From Roseiarcus sp963776665 (lineage in GTDB: Bacteria > Pseudomonadota > Alphaproteobacteria > Rhizobiales > Beijerinckiaceae), in assembly GCA_963776665.1 (NCBI GenBank), contig CAVZNQ010000027.1:1-64000 (forward strand): a stretch of DNA of 64,000 bases, given 5' to 3'. Position 1 is the first letter of the stretch, and each line of letters starts with the position of its first letter. Positions 9,497 through 18,187 of the stretch are shown here, piece after piece. A program made the position numbers and the translations under genes. The notes beneath the pieces were generated by a model. It did no database searches, was not told the DNA's origin, and saw only the letters and a program-made list of their open reading frames with translations.

Positions 9497-9902
9497 ATGG
9501 TCATGTCAGAGCGAATCGAATTGGCCGCTAAAGTTGTAGCGGCTTATGTCTCGAACAACCCCGTGCCAAAGGGCGATCTGCCCGATCTTATTCTGGCGGT
9601 ACATTCATCTCTTGACGAGGCTGGGAAATGACCCCGCACACGTCGAGCTTCAAGTTGAGGCGAAACCGCCCGCAGTGCCCATCCGAAAGTCCATAACGCC
9701 GGACTATTTGATCTGTCTGGAGGACGGCAAAAAATTCAAGTCTCTGCGCCGTCATCTGGGGGCGCTTGGACTGACGCCAGACCAGTATCGCGTGAAATGG
9801 AAGCTACCGTCTAATTATCCTATGGTCGCGCCCAACTACGCGGCGCACCGATCAGCTCTGGCGAGAAAGATTGGGTTGGGTCAGAGACGGAAGGCTGGTT
9901 GA
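9497..9902 (+). pseudogene. MucR/Ros-family regulator, frameshifted
   Basis: The N-terminal half (MSERIELAAKVVAAYVSNNP, then DLILAVHSSLDEAGK) is read from ATG 9497, which has a GGAG site 8 bases upstream, and stops at 9629-9631. The C-terminal half continues in the next frame: ITPDYLICLEDGKKFKSLRR, LTPDQYRVKW and YPMVAPNYAAHRSALARKIG. This is the Ros/MucR zinc-finger-type fold that controls exopolysaccharide and surface genes in alphaproteobacteria. The break lies at about 9615-9635. The CLEDG form lacks the second Cys of classic Ros fingers, as in many MucR proteins. It could be a true loss or a one-base assembly error. Confidence 0.85.
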
Positions 9903-10114
9903 AAGCTGCTCCATTGTCGGTACATCGCGAGGCGTCCCACGAGGACGATGGCGACTAGGGCCGGTGCAATGAAATAACCGTATAGATCCCAGTCCTAACC
10001 CACAGAGCGAGCGCGGCGACGGCTGCCCAGAGCGACACAAAGACAACGCGAGCACGTGATACGCGTGAATAAGCGGGCCTATGCGAGTGTTGAAGACGAC
10101 TGTGGAGGCGGACC

Positions 10115-10582
10115 ATGTATACTCTTGGATTGATGCGCCGCGTCGCGATTGCGGCTGGCAGCGCCTTTGCGCTTCTCGCGGCGGTCGCGTGTCAAAACGC
10201 TCTCGCGCAGTCGGGCCTTCCCATCCGCAATTTTCGAGTTGATGTCGCGCCTTTGCGCGTAAACGTCGGCGACCCGACAGCCTCGTGGGTCCAGCAAGGA
10301 CTGCCGGATCAGCTTGCCCAAGCCCTGGCGGGCCGCATGACGGCGCAAGGCGGCACCCTGGTCGTGCGGATAGACTATGTCACTCTGGGGCCACTCAAGG
10401 ACAGCAGGGCTTGGGACAACATTAGCGGCGTCGCGATGATTGGGGGCGTACAGTGGCCAGTGCGGGCGACCGCAAGATATTGGGCTTCCGCGGTAGACCA
10501 GGTGAGGTTCGAGGAATCCAATCACCGCCGCGTGACCGAACTCGGGCAAGCGCTCTCGTATTGGCTGGCCAGAGACCTCTGA
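10115..10582 (+). CDS. Exported hypothetical protein
   Basis: 155 residues with a GGAGG site just before the ATG. A typical signal peptide (RRVAIAAGSAFALLAAVACQ, cleavage probably near NALAQ-S) is followed by a mature domain with IRNFRVDVAPLRVN, a TLVVRIDYVTLGP strand and an ELGQALSYWLARDL ending. This alternation fits a small periplasmic alpha/beta protein. No named domain is recognised. The neighbours (BON, GlsB-like) suggest an envelope or stress role, by inference only. Confidence 0.7.
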   Translation: MYTLGLMRRVAIAAGSAFALLAAVACQNALAQSGLPIRNFRVDVAPLRVNVGDPTASWVQQGLPDQLAQALAGRMTAQGGTLVVRIDYVTLGPLKDSRAWDNISGVAMIGGVQWPVRATARYWASAVDQVRFEESNHRRVTELGQALSYWLARDL

Positions 10583-10714
10583 AATCCCTCGCGAACGGTT
10601 TCGGTGTGCGCACCTTTTGATGGGCCGACGCTTGCGCTTCTCGACGCCAAGGAGGCAAGCAAGATCGTGGGAGCGACCCTCGCCGCTGTCACCGCGGGAG
10701 AAGCGCGGCCGAGC

Positions 10715-10966
10715 TCAATGGTGATCCTTAGGAAGAGGATCCGCGTCATTCGGCGTAAGCCGGATCTGATTGACGACGCCCACGACGCCCGAAACATTGC
10801 ATACGTCGAACTCGGCGCAGGAGCGCTGATAGGGCAAGTCAACAATCCCGGACAACGTCACCCGGCCGTCTTCAACGTCAATTTTGAGCCGGTCTCGCGG
10901 AACCGCGAAATCCCAATGCAGAGCGTTAAGGACTCGCATCCGCACATCATCGCTATGCGACTGCAT
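10715..10966 (-). CDS. BON-domain protein, single domain
   Basis: 83 residues. The ATG at 10966 is chosen over 11014 because GGAGGAGG lies just upstream. The sequence follows the BON pattern: DDVRMRVLNALHWD, RDRLKIDVEDGRVTLSGIVD, then VVGVVNQIRL. BON domains are thought to bind phospholipid or peptidoglycan-associated surfaces and occur in osmotic-stress proteins such as OsmY. Many alphaproteobacterial relatives have two or three repeats; only one is present here and no signal peptide is visible, so it could be a shortened member. Confidence 0.8.
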   Translation of the reverse strand: MQSHSDDVRMRVLNALHWDFAVPRDRLKIDVEDGRVTLSGIVDLPYQRSCAEFDVCNVSGVVGVVNQIRLTPNDADPLPKDHH

Positions 10967-11314
10967 GTTCTGCCTCCTCCCGCACACATTTATTACGGAC
11001 CACACTGCGCCCATAGCAAGGCATCGACAAGACTGAAATGTGACCCCGCCGTGGCTTGTGAATACTTTATTGGAAATATACGGCCAGATTTTTAAGTAGC
11101 GTGAATAAACAAATGGTCTATGTAAATGATGGGAGCGGTTTGTCTTGACGTGTTTCCTAGCGACCTAACGCGATCACGCTAGGTTGAAACAGGTAAAATC
11201 GAAGTCCACCGTCGAATGGCGCAGATCGTGCCGCGGCGGCGCGGATCGACGCCAAGACGATTCCCCGCTATTTTCTTAGAGTGCACGGATGCACCACTTC
11301 TGAGGAGACGAGCC
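10967..11314. other. Divergent intergenic region
   Basis: The region lies between the divergent BON and GlsB-like genes and is AT-richer in the middle (about 11060-11130). It probably holds promoters for both, but no clear consensus boxes were assigned. Confidence 0.4.
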
Positions 11315-11578
11315 ATGGGAGACGCACAGATTGGTTGGATCGCCGCCATTATCATCGGCGGGATTGCAGGCTGGCTGGCCGAGCAATTCATGAAAAGTAA
11401 TATGGGATTGATAATGAATATCGTACTCGGCATCGTCGGAGCGGCGATTGCTAGCGCCATTTTCAGCTACTTTGGTATCGCTCTAGGCGGCGGATGGATC
11501 GGTTACCTGATTGCTGGGTTCATCGGCGCGTGTTTGTTGATCTGGATCGTCCGCTTGGTACGGGGCGGCGCAGCGTGA
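11315..11578 (+). CDS. GlsB/YeaQ/YmgE-family membrane protein
   Basis: 87 residues with three hydrophobic helices and the glycine-rich pattern of the transglycosylase-associated (GlsB/YeaQ/YmgE) family: IIIGGIAGWLAEQFM, NIVLGIVGAAIASAIF, then IGYLIAGFIGACLLIWIVRL. Family members are stress-induced inner-membrane proteins. The ATG at 11315 has a TGAGGAG site; the longer frame from 11216 is Arg-rich and not conserved. The length is typical. Confidence 0.9.
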   Translation: MGDAQIGWIAAIIIGGIAGWLAEQFMKSNMGLIMNIVLGIVGAAIASAIFSYFGIALGGGWIGYLIAGFIGACLLIWIVRLVRGGAA

Positions 11579-11647
11579 GGGCTGCCCGCACCGCCGACGC
11601 TGTTATCCCCAGCGGGAGATTTGCGAGGCGACTCAAAGGGGAAAATA

Positions 11648-11863
11648 ATGGCTAAGGAGCAGCGGGCGCGGACCACTGATGAGTACCAACCACGGTCCGC
11701 GAAATGCAAAGGCTGCTCTCGCATTTTCCTCAAAAACGAGCATCGTGAGCACTATTGCACTGGGTGCGCTCGTAGACAGAGGCGCGATAGTGGTATCGTC
11801 GTCTGTGGGCGCTGTCTCAAGGAATTTGAGCGAAAGGTAATGCAGCAAAGGCCGAGAGGGTGA
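11648..11863 (+). CDS. Small Cys-pair (zinc-ribbon-like) protein
   Basis: 71 residues from ATG 11648 after AAAGGGGAAA. Three CxxC pairs are visible (CKGC, CTGC, CGRC), with other His residues between the first two (EHREHYC), so one or two zinc sites are likely. The body is very basic (RRQRRD, RPRG). It could be a nucleic-acid-binding or adaptor protein. No family was recognised. It sits 69 bases after the GlsB-like gene on the same strand and may be cotranscribed. Confidence 0.55.
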   Translation: MAKEQRARTTDEYQPRSAKCKGCSRIFLKNEHREHYCTGCARRQRRDSGIVVCGRCLKEFERKVMQQRPRG

Positions 11864-12076
11864 TGGTAGTGGCATGATGGGGTATGGCTAGGGGGGCAGC
11901 TCCTGTTGCCGGGGAGGGGCAAGGCGAGAAGCTATGCAAGGGGACCGCTTGCAATGCCCCGATTGCCGGGGGACAGGGTAACCCTCCGACGAAGGCCGCG
12001 CCTACATGGATTTTCCGGACGCAAGTTCGAGGTGAACTTCGGATATTCGCCTGTGGGCAGGCAGGGCCGACAGCGG

Positions 12077-12763
12077 CTAGTTGAGGCCGCAGCACTTCTT
12101 GTATTTCTTACCCGATCCGCAAGGACATGGATCGTTACGTCCGACCTTGCTTGCGGGCGTTGAGAAGGACGATCGCGGCGTCTGGAAGTCCTGCGTTGGA
12201 GCGTAATTGGCTAAGCGCCATTCATTGAGCGTGACAACCCATGGGCCGATCTGATGCGGAGCCGTGGCGGTCAGAGCGTCGAGCTGCTCAGGTGTGAAGC
12301 GCGAGTCGCGGCGGTCGACATCGGCGAGCGTGAGGAGGCCGGACATCGCCTTTGCCGTCTCGTTGTCAGCGGTAAGGAGTTTCTGCCAAGCCGCCGGCCG
12401 CAATTTGACTGCCTTCTCGAAGCCAGCAACCCAGATCTCCCAGAGGATCTCGTTATGCCGCTTGTCGACGGCGAACCGCGGGCCGTAGCGATCGGGTCGC
12501 TCGATCAATGTCCGTGCGACATCGTTGTAATGCTCCATCACGAGGCCGAGCACCCGGTTCAGATGGTCGAGGCTGTCGAAGGCGGGTTCGTCTTCCCCCT
12601 CGCTTCCCCAGACGACAGGCAGCCATTCGCTCGGCTTGATCAGTTCGGGGCATATAAGGAGGCCAGCGATGAAGCCATCGAGCTCCTCCAGCAGCATCGC
12701 ATCATCGCCGAGAGCGAGAAGCTCATGTTCAAGCTGCTTGAGATGGCGGGGCGGTTTCGGCAT
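12077..12763 (-). CDS. UPF0149/YecA-type protein with SEC-C motif
   Basis: 228 residues. The N-terminal two-thirds follows the UPF0149 (YgfB/YecA) fold: LEELDGFIAGLLICPELI, then EWLPVVWG and ILWEIWVAGFEKAV. The C-terminus is a complete SEC-C zinc motif, GRNDPCPCGSGKKYKKCCG, like the one SecA uses to bind SecB and ribosomes. The start MPKPPRHLKQ at 12763 is chosen; the frame extends to 12796 but those codons overlap the IS66 edge. YecA-like proteins are linked to ribosome and SecA binding. The promoter may have been replaced by the adjoining IS66. Confidence 0.85.
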   Translation of the reverse strand: MPKPPRHLKQLEHELLALGDDAMLLEELDGFIAGLLICPELIKPSEWLPVVWGSEGEDEPAFDSLDHLNRVLGLVMEHYNDVARTLIERPDRYGPRFAVDKRHNEILWEIWVAGFEKAVKLRPAAWQKLLTADNETAKAMSGLLTLADVDRRDSRFTPEQLDALTATAPHQIGPWVVTLNEWRLANYAPTQDFQTPRSSFSTPASKVGRNDPCPCGSGKKYKKCCGLN

Positions 12764-14394
12764 GGAGTTTCCATTTCCACGGCAGCAGTTCGTCAACGCG
12801 ATTCACCGGATGATCGGCGATACGGGCGAGGACATCGGCGAGCCAGGCCTGCGGGTCGACGCCATTGAGCTTTGCGGTCCCGATGAGGGTGTACATGAGC
12901 GCCGCCCGTTCCGCGCCGCGCTCCGATCCGGCGAATAACCATGACTTCCTGCCGAGGGCGAGGCCGCGCAAGGCGCGTTCGGCGGCGTTGTTGGAGAGAC
13001 AGATGCGGCCGTCTTCAAGGAAGCGAGTAAAGGATGGCCAATGCGTGAGCATGTAGTCGATCGCCTTGGCGACGGCGGCGTGACGCGAAAGATTGGCGCG
13101 CTCGGCGCGCATCCAGGCCTCGAGCGCACTGACCAACGGGAGGCTCGTCTCCTGGCGCGCGGCCAGACGCCGAGCGGCTGACAAACCATTGATCTCTCGC
13201 TCGATGTCGAAGAGCGCGTCGATGCGCCTGACGGCCTCGAATGCGATCGGCGAGATCGGCGCCGCCGTCTTGCTCCGCCGAGCGTTGGCCGCGATGTCGG
13301 CCAAGCTCGAAGAACTTCCGCCGCGCGTGGCTCCAGCACAGCGCCTCGACGATCGGACCAGGCTTCCGGTTGGGAAGATAGAGGCGATTGTAGCCGTCGA
13401 AGGCGTCGGCCTGCAGAATGCCGGCGTAACCGGCCAGATGCCGCTCGGGATGCTCCCGCGTTCGATCGCGCGAGGCGTAGAACAGCGCCGCTGGTGGGTC
13501 CTTGCCGCCGAACGGCCGGTCGTCGCGGACATACACCCACGCCCGACCGGTCACCGTCTGGCCCTTGGCGAGGATGGGAACCGTCGTGTCGTCGCCATGC
13601 AGCCGCTCGGCGGCCAGGACATGGCGCTCAATCAACGCGTGCAGCGGGCGCAGCGCCGCGGCGCAGGCGCCGACCTGATCGGCGAGCGTCGACAGGCTGA
13701 GGTCGACGCCCTCGCGGGCATAGCGCTCGCTCTGCCGGTTGAGAGGCTGATGCTGTCCGAACTTCTCGAACAGGATCATCGCCAACAGGCTCGGACCGGC
13801 AAAGCCACGCGGCGTGACATGGAACGGCGCCGGCGGCTGGGTGATGGCCTCGCATCGCCGGCAGGAGAACCGCTCTCGAACCGTCTGAATCACCTTCCAC
13901 TGACGGGGGACGACCTCGAGCGTCTCCGTGACATCCTCGCCGAGCTTCGACAGCTTCGTCGAACCGCAGCAGGGGCAGCTCTGCGGCGCCGTGATCACGA
14001 TCCGCTCGCGGGGCAGATGCTCAGGAAAGGGCCTCCGCGCCGGCCGCCTGCGCTCGAAGGTTTTGACGACTGTCGACGACGAGGAGCGTTCCGCCGTCAA
14101 CTCGTCCTCGATGGCGTCCGCCTCGGCGTCCTCCAACTGCATCTCCAGTTGGTCGAGAAGCCGCTCCTTACGTTCCGAGCGCGCGCCATAAAGCGTGCGC
14201 CGAAGCTTCTCGATCTCCAGCTTCAGTCTCGCAATCAACGCCTCGGCGCTCGATGCCGTCGCGCGAGAATGCGTCAGATCGGCTTCAGCGTGCGCCGCGC
14301 GCGCTTCGCTCTCAAGCCGCGAGGCTCGCTCGGCGAGGATCATCGCATGCGCTGCGGCAAGGTCGGAGGGGAGAGAATCAATCGTCCCGGTCAC
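12729..14394 (-). pseudogene. tnpC: IS66 TnpC transposase, frameshifted
   Basis: The N-terminal part (coiled-coil LKLEIEKLRRTLYGARSERK, then the zinc-binding motif CPCCG and the core YVRDDRPFGG) is read from 14394. After CWSHARRKFFEL the frame changes near 13300, where one extra G turns LADIAANARR into an off-frame read. The rest, including LSNNAAERALRGLALGRKSW and the ending DELLPWKWK, is in the second frame down to 12729. IS66 TnpC is the DDE transposase of about 520 residues. A single-base error or a real mutation would look the same. Confidence 0.88.
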
Positions 14395-14438
14395 ATCCGA
14401 AGGGAATCACAAGCGCACGGATTTGTAAGCAAAAATCC

Positions 14439-14786
14439 TCAGCCGGCCGCCGTCGGACGCCAGGTTTTCTGCGGCATTCGCCAATCGATCCCCTCAAGCA
14501 GATAGCCGAGCTGCGCCGCCGAGATCGTCACCGTTCCATCGGCCGACGACGGCCACAGAAAGCGACCCCGTTCAAGCCTCTTGGCGAATAGACACAGGCC
14601 CTGGCCGTCGTGCCATAAACACTTGATGAGATTGCCGCGGCGGCCGCGGAAGACGAACAGATGGCCCGAATGCGGATCGCGCTTCAGCGTCTCCTGCACG
14701 ATCAGCGCCAGCCCGTCGAATCCCTTGCGCATGTCGGTCTGGCCCGTCGCCAGCCACACCCGAACACTCGCCGGGACCGGGATCAT
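14439..14786 (-). CDS. tnpB: IS66 accessory protein TnpB
   Basis: 115 residues, the typical length. Family motifs are clear: VRVWLATGQTDMRKGFDGLA, then SGHLFVFRGRRGNLIKCLWHDGQG and LERGRFLWP. It is needed with TnpA for IS66 transposition, though its biochemical role is unclear. The start overlaps the tnpA stop (ATGA at 14783-14786), implying translational coupling. It is intact. Confidence 0.95.
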   Translation of the reverse strand: MIPVPASVRVWLATGQTDMRKGFDGLALIVQETLKRDPHSGHLFVFRGRRGNLIKCLWHDGQGLCLFAKRLERGRFLWPSSADGTVTISAAQLGYLLEGIDWRMPQKTWRPTAAG

Positions 14787-15175
14787 CGGCGCGTCAACGT
14801 TCTGACCACGCGCGCCAACGCCGTCGCGTCGACATCCGCCCCGACGATGATCCGCTCCCCGCCGGAGAGCACGATCTCCATCCGCCCGATCGGTTCTGGC
14901 GCCGCGACGGGAGCAGCCGTCGGCGCTTCGGCCGCCGCAACCGTCACCGGAACGAGCTTCATCGGCGGAGCGCCGCCGTTCGCCGCGGCAGCCTCCTGAC
15001 GCCGCCAGGTGAACAGAAGATTGGCGTTGACGCCATAACGCTGCGCCACCATCGCCACAGACGCGCCAGGCTTCAGGCTCTCGGCGATCATGCGCCGCTT
15101 ATCGTCGGTCGACCAGAAACGTCGCCGGCGCCCGCCTACCCCTTCCCAAGATCGAGCCAACACATCCGGCTTCAT
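14783..15175 (-). CDS. tnpA: IS66 accessory protein TnpA
   Basis: 130 residues with an N-terminal helix-turn-helix of the transposase-8/IS3-orfA type (RRFWSTDDKRRMIAESLKPG, then VAQRYGVNANLLFTWRR) and an Ala/Pro-rich linker before an IEIVLSGGERIIVGAD-like C-terminal motif. The length is as expected. Its ATG lies inside the left arm of a perfect 15-base dyad. Confidence 0.92.
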   Translation of the reverse strand: MKPDVLARSWEGVGGRRRRFWSTDDKRRMIAESLKPGASVAMVAQRYGVNANLLFTWRRQEAAAANGGAPPMKLVPVTVAAAEAPTAAPVAAPEPIGRMEIVLSGGERIIVGADVDATALARVVRTLTRR

Positions 15176-15211
15176 CGATAGTGCCCATGATCGTTGATGG
15201 GCACTATCGAT
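15174..15211 (-). promoter_or_regulatory. Perfect 15-bp dyad over the tnpA start codon
   Basis: ATCGATAGTGCCCAT at 15174-15188 and its exact reverse complement at 15197-15211 are separated by 8 bases. The tnpA start codon (complement of 15173-15175) touches the inner strand of the stem, so in mRNA the hairpin would precede and partly cover the start. This suggests translational or operator control of transposition, or blockage of read-through transcripts. Confidence 0.6.
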
Positions 15212-15401
15212 CTGCCCACCCTCGACGCACTATCGCCGCTCGCATCCTCCCGTACAGGCGGCCGCTACCGCAGGGTTACTCCCGCGCGGGCTCTAAGCGC
15301 GCTTCGACACTACATTAGCGATACTTGAAATTAATCGGATGACAACTGGCCAAGAAATCGCTCGGCAATGGGAAGTCGGATCAGAACTTCATAACGACCC
15401 A

Positions 15402-16819
15402 CTAACCCGGATTGAGCTCAATAACACCGGTATCACTCAACTTTTGAAGGATGAAAAGTGTGTCCTCTTCCTTCACGTCTTTTCCGAACGAGGCTCTATT
15501 AAGATCAATTATCTCACCAACGCTGTGTTTTCCATCAAAACAGCGCCACATTTGTTCAATAAGATTACATGACAACCTCTCAATTTCAATTCGATGGCCG
15601 CGGTTGCCCAATCTGACCTCCTCCACACTTGTTTCGCCATCTTCGCGGATTGACCTGATCAGACTAATCGAAAGTTCTCTCCCCTTCGAATCCGGGGTTT
15701 CAGCCGGCGAAACGAGTTATCTTTGACTATAAAATACTCACGCAAAACGTTTATTTCAGTATCGAATGCCAACTCAGCCACTTTTCCTGCAGTGAACAGA
15801 ACAGTATTGTGCGTGTCGCTAATCGCTCCAGCGTCAAATTCTGTCATGTCCAGATGCCTGATCGTTTTCTCCTGGAGAGTAGTTGTTTGAAACCCAAATT
15901 TGGACAGAAAAAAAGCCATATCCGATGCTTGCCAGCGACCTAATTCGGGAGGATCAGACATGAGATGAAATGGCAAGCCGAAATTGAACCAAGTCCCGCC
16001 TCTTTCGAGTACGCGATTGATCTCTGGTGCGACGCGTGCGGGGTTAGGGACGATATCTAATAAATATTGAGTCACAATGAAGGAAATTGAGTTATCCGCG
16101 AATGGCAGAGCTGCCCATCGGCTGCCGCCAGCCGAACATTCAATGGCGGCTGCTGTGACCCAATCAGCGTCACGGCACGCCATTTGGCTCTCTCCAAGGA
16201 AAGCTCCAGCGACCGCCCGTCAGTAAGTGACGAGAAAGAATAAGCGCTGGAAGCGACAGGTCGATTCCGTTGACGGAATAAAAATGATCGGCTAGGTCAG
16301 CTAGTAGCCGACCTGCGCCGGATCCTAATACGGCTGCCTGCCCAAAATTACGACAGCCCGAGATGGCGCTCAAAATATGTCCTCGAATGTCGCGGTACAC
16401 GCTACATTCGGTCCAATCGAGGCAGAAATAAGGGACGAGTCCTCCGCAGACCATCCTATCCCGGGCTGTATAAGTGACGTCACGGGTCCATTTTGGTTTT
16501 GCAAGGAAATATTTTCCATTCGCGATAAGCAGAGCTGCTCGATGAGGAGCTGATTTCGTTCGCGGGCCTTCTGTTTGAACCTCGCACGCACCGTGCGCGG
16601 CTCGTTAGCGTTTTCGTGGAGAAGCTTCCGCCGCAAGGCCATCAACTTCAGACCCGCGGCGACTAAATTGAATTTTGTCTCCCGAAGATACAAGTTGGGA
16701 TGCGTCATTAAAACCGGAACTTCTCCGACGATTGGGAACGTTAGACGACAGCGGTCACAATTTAGATTTGCACTACTCATTGGTAAGCTAGCGTTACACC
16801 GGACACAAATCCAAACCAT
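15402..16819 (-). pseudogene. Trm112-like / SAM methyltransferase / PqqD-like protein, broken
   Basis: Four consecutive minus-strand frames read as one protein. An N-terminal zinc ribbon (WICVRCNASL, then LNCDRCRLTFPIVGEVPVLM) resembles Trm112-like domains. A class I methyltransferase core follows: VLGSGAGRLLADLADHF for the SAM-binding loop, FADNSISFIVTQYLLDIVPN for the post-motif strands, and GTWFNFGLPFHL. The C-terminus, LIEQMWRCFDGKHSVGEIID with FILQKLSDTGVIEL, resembles PqqD, a peptide-carrier winged helix. Frames change at about 16450, 16185 and 15650, so the gene is very likely dead. ATG 16819 follows AGGGG. The substrate is unknown; the PqqD-like end hints at a peptide. Confidence 0.75.
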
Positions 16820-17749
16820 CGAACAACCCCTGTGTTGGTGATTGGTCCGTTCTGTTTCGCGGGAAGGGCCACCTCGGGCGCATTCTCTTCGATAGCGGGA
16901 ACCAATTGGGAAGGGTGGCAATGGGCAGAACCGACGCGTTCGTGCAACCTAACGCTCTTTACTCGGCTCAAGCGCACCTGCCTCTCGCCTTCGCCTAAGC
17001 CCTCGCGCACCTGCTGCTCCCGGATTAATCTCCTATTCGAACTTTTCGCCCTTCGTTCCCAGCGGCCCTCACTTTTGCGAGACGGGATGGAAATTGGCGG
17101 TGCAAACTGCTCCTTCAGCACCAATGCAGTACGCCACGAAAAACGTATCTTTATCGACGGACACTTGATAGATGCCAGAGGTCGAGCGCGATCGGAAGCG
17201 GATCAATGCCGAAGCCTGCCCACAACGAGGTTTCATCGCTATATCGGTTCAGATCGCGGTGATGGGAGCCGACAGACCGGGACCGTGTACGTGTCGCTAA
17301 CCTTGCGACCGAGGCGCGCGCGGCTGGGCGAAGCGACGCTCCGCGCGCAGCCCGGTTGGATTGACTTGCGTCCGGTCTGGACTGGCGCGGAGAAGCTCGC
17401 CCCGAACCCCCGGCGGCCAGACATGTCGAGGTAATTCAACAGACCGGGCAGTCACGTTGTCGCTCAGTCTTGCCATAACCGTCACCTCAACCGCTTCGTA
17501 CAGATGGACCGTCGCTGGCATGCCGATGGACAAGAAGACCTGCGCGCGATCTATGACCTGTCAATGCGAGCGCGCCTTCTTGGGACCCGCGGATGGATCA
17601 GGCATGAAGGTCCACAGCCGCAAAGCGAGCTATGCGCCACGCATGAGGCGCACTCGGAAACGGGTGGGCTCGGCCGGCGTGGAGAGGCTGAAGAGCCTCG
17701 GCCCGCCGGCGGCCTGACCACGCCATAGTTTCGACCATTGTGGGGTAAA
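16820..17749. other. No identifiable gene
   Basis: About 930 bases without a supportable gene. Frames open on both strands have Arg/Ser-rich low-information products and no ribosome-binding sites. The stretch is flanked by a broken methyltransferase and a transposase relic and is probably debris. Confidence 0.35.
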
Positions 17750-18140
17750 AGGGGGAATCAAAAATCGGGAAGCGCTTGGTCCTCGCGCGGCGGCTTCTCA
17801 ACGACGCCGAAGGCCGACCGCCTAGCCTTCGAGTTGACTGGTAGCGAGGCGCACAAGGTCAAGGGCCACGAAGCGCTGATGGAGCTTTGCGAACCCAGCC
17901 GGAAAAGCTTCTTGGCGACAAGGCTACAACACAAACGTGATCCGCGACGATCTCGAAGAGCGCAGCATCGAGCCGTCATCACGTGGAAATCGAAACGACA
18001 GAGCCGGTCGAATGGTCGCGAGGTCCACAAGCTGATCGCGCGCTGAGTCAACGCTCGCGATCAATTTCGGCGCATCGCAATGCTGCGAGAAATCCGCCAC
18101 AGCTCAATACTATAGATCAGAGCAGCAAGGCTCTCGATCA
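17750..18140 (+). mobile_element. IS5-family (IS427-like) transposase relic
   Basis: A plus-strand reading gives SRGGFSTTPKADRLAFELTGSEAHKVKG and EALMEL in order, matching the central part of IS427-group transposases (GGxSTKIH, PLAFxLTGGEAHD). After a shift, GYNTNVIRDDLEERSIEP is read at about 17920-17975, followed by degraded VHKL-type remnants. At least one frameshift is present, both ends are missing, and no inverted repeats were seen. Confidence 0.75.
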
Positions 18141-18187
18141 GAACCATCGACACGGCCTAATGACGCCGGCATCTCTGGGCGGTGCGC

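Larger units (their letters stand above)
12729..15320 (-). mobile_element. IS66-family insertion sequence
   Basis: Three genes in the usual IS66 order, tnpA-tnpB-tnpC, are read on the minus strand. The 3' end of tnpC runs into the start of the SEC-C gene. No clear terminal inverted repeats or target duplication were found, so the limits are approximate and the tnpC-side end may be truncated. A perfect 15-base dyad lies at the tnpA start. Confidence 0.8.

Noticed and set aside
13093..14505. 470-codon plus-strand open frame
   Set aside because: It is antisense to IS66 tnpC; its composition is a GC-codon shadow and no domain is present.
16832..17434. 200-codon plus-strand gene
   Set aside because: Ser/Arg-rich product, no ribosome-binding site, no domain, and it overlaps equally open frames on the other strand.
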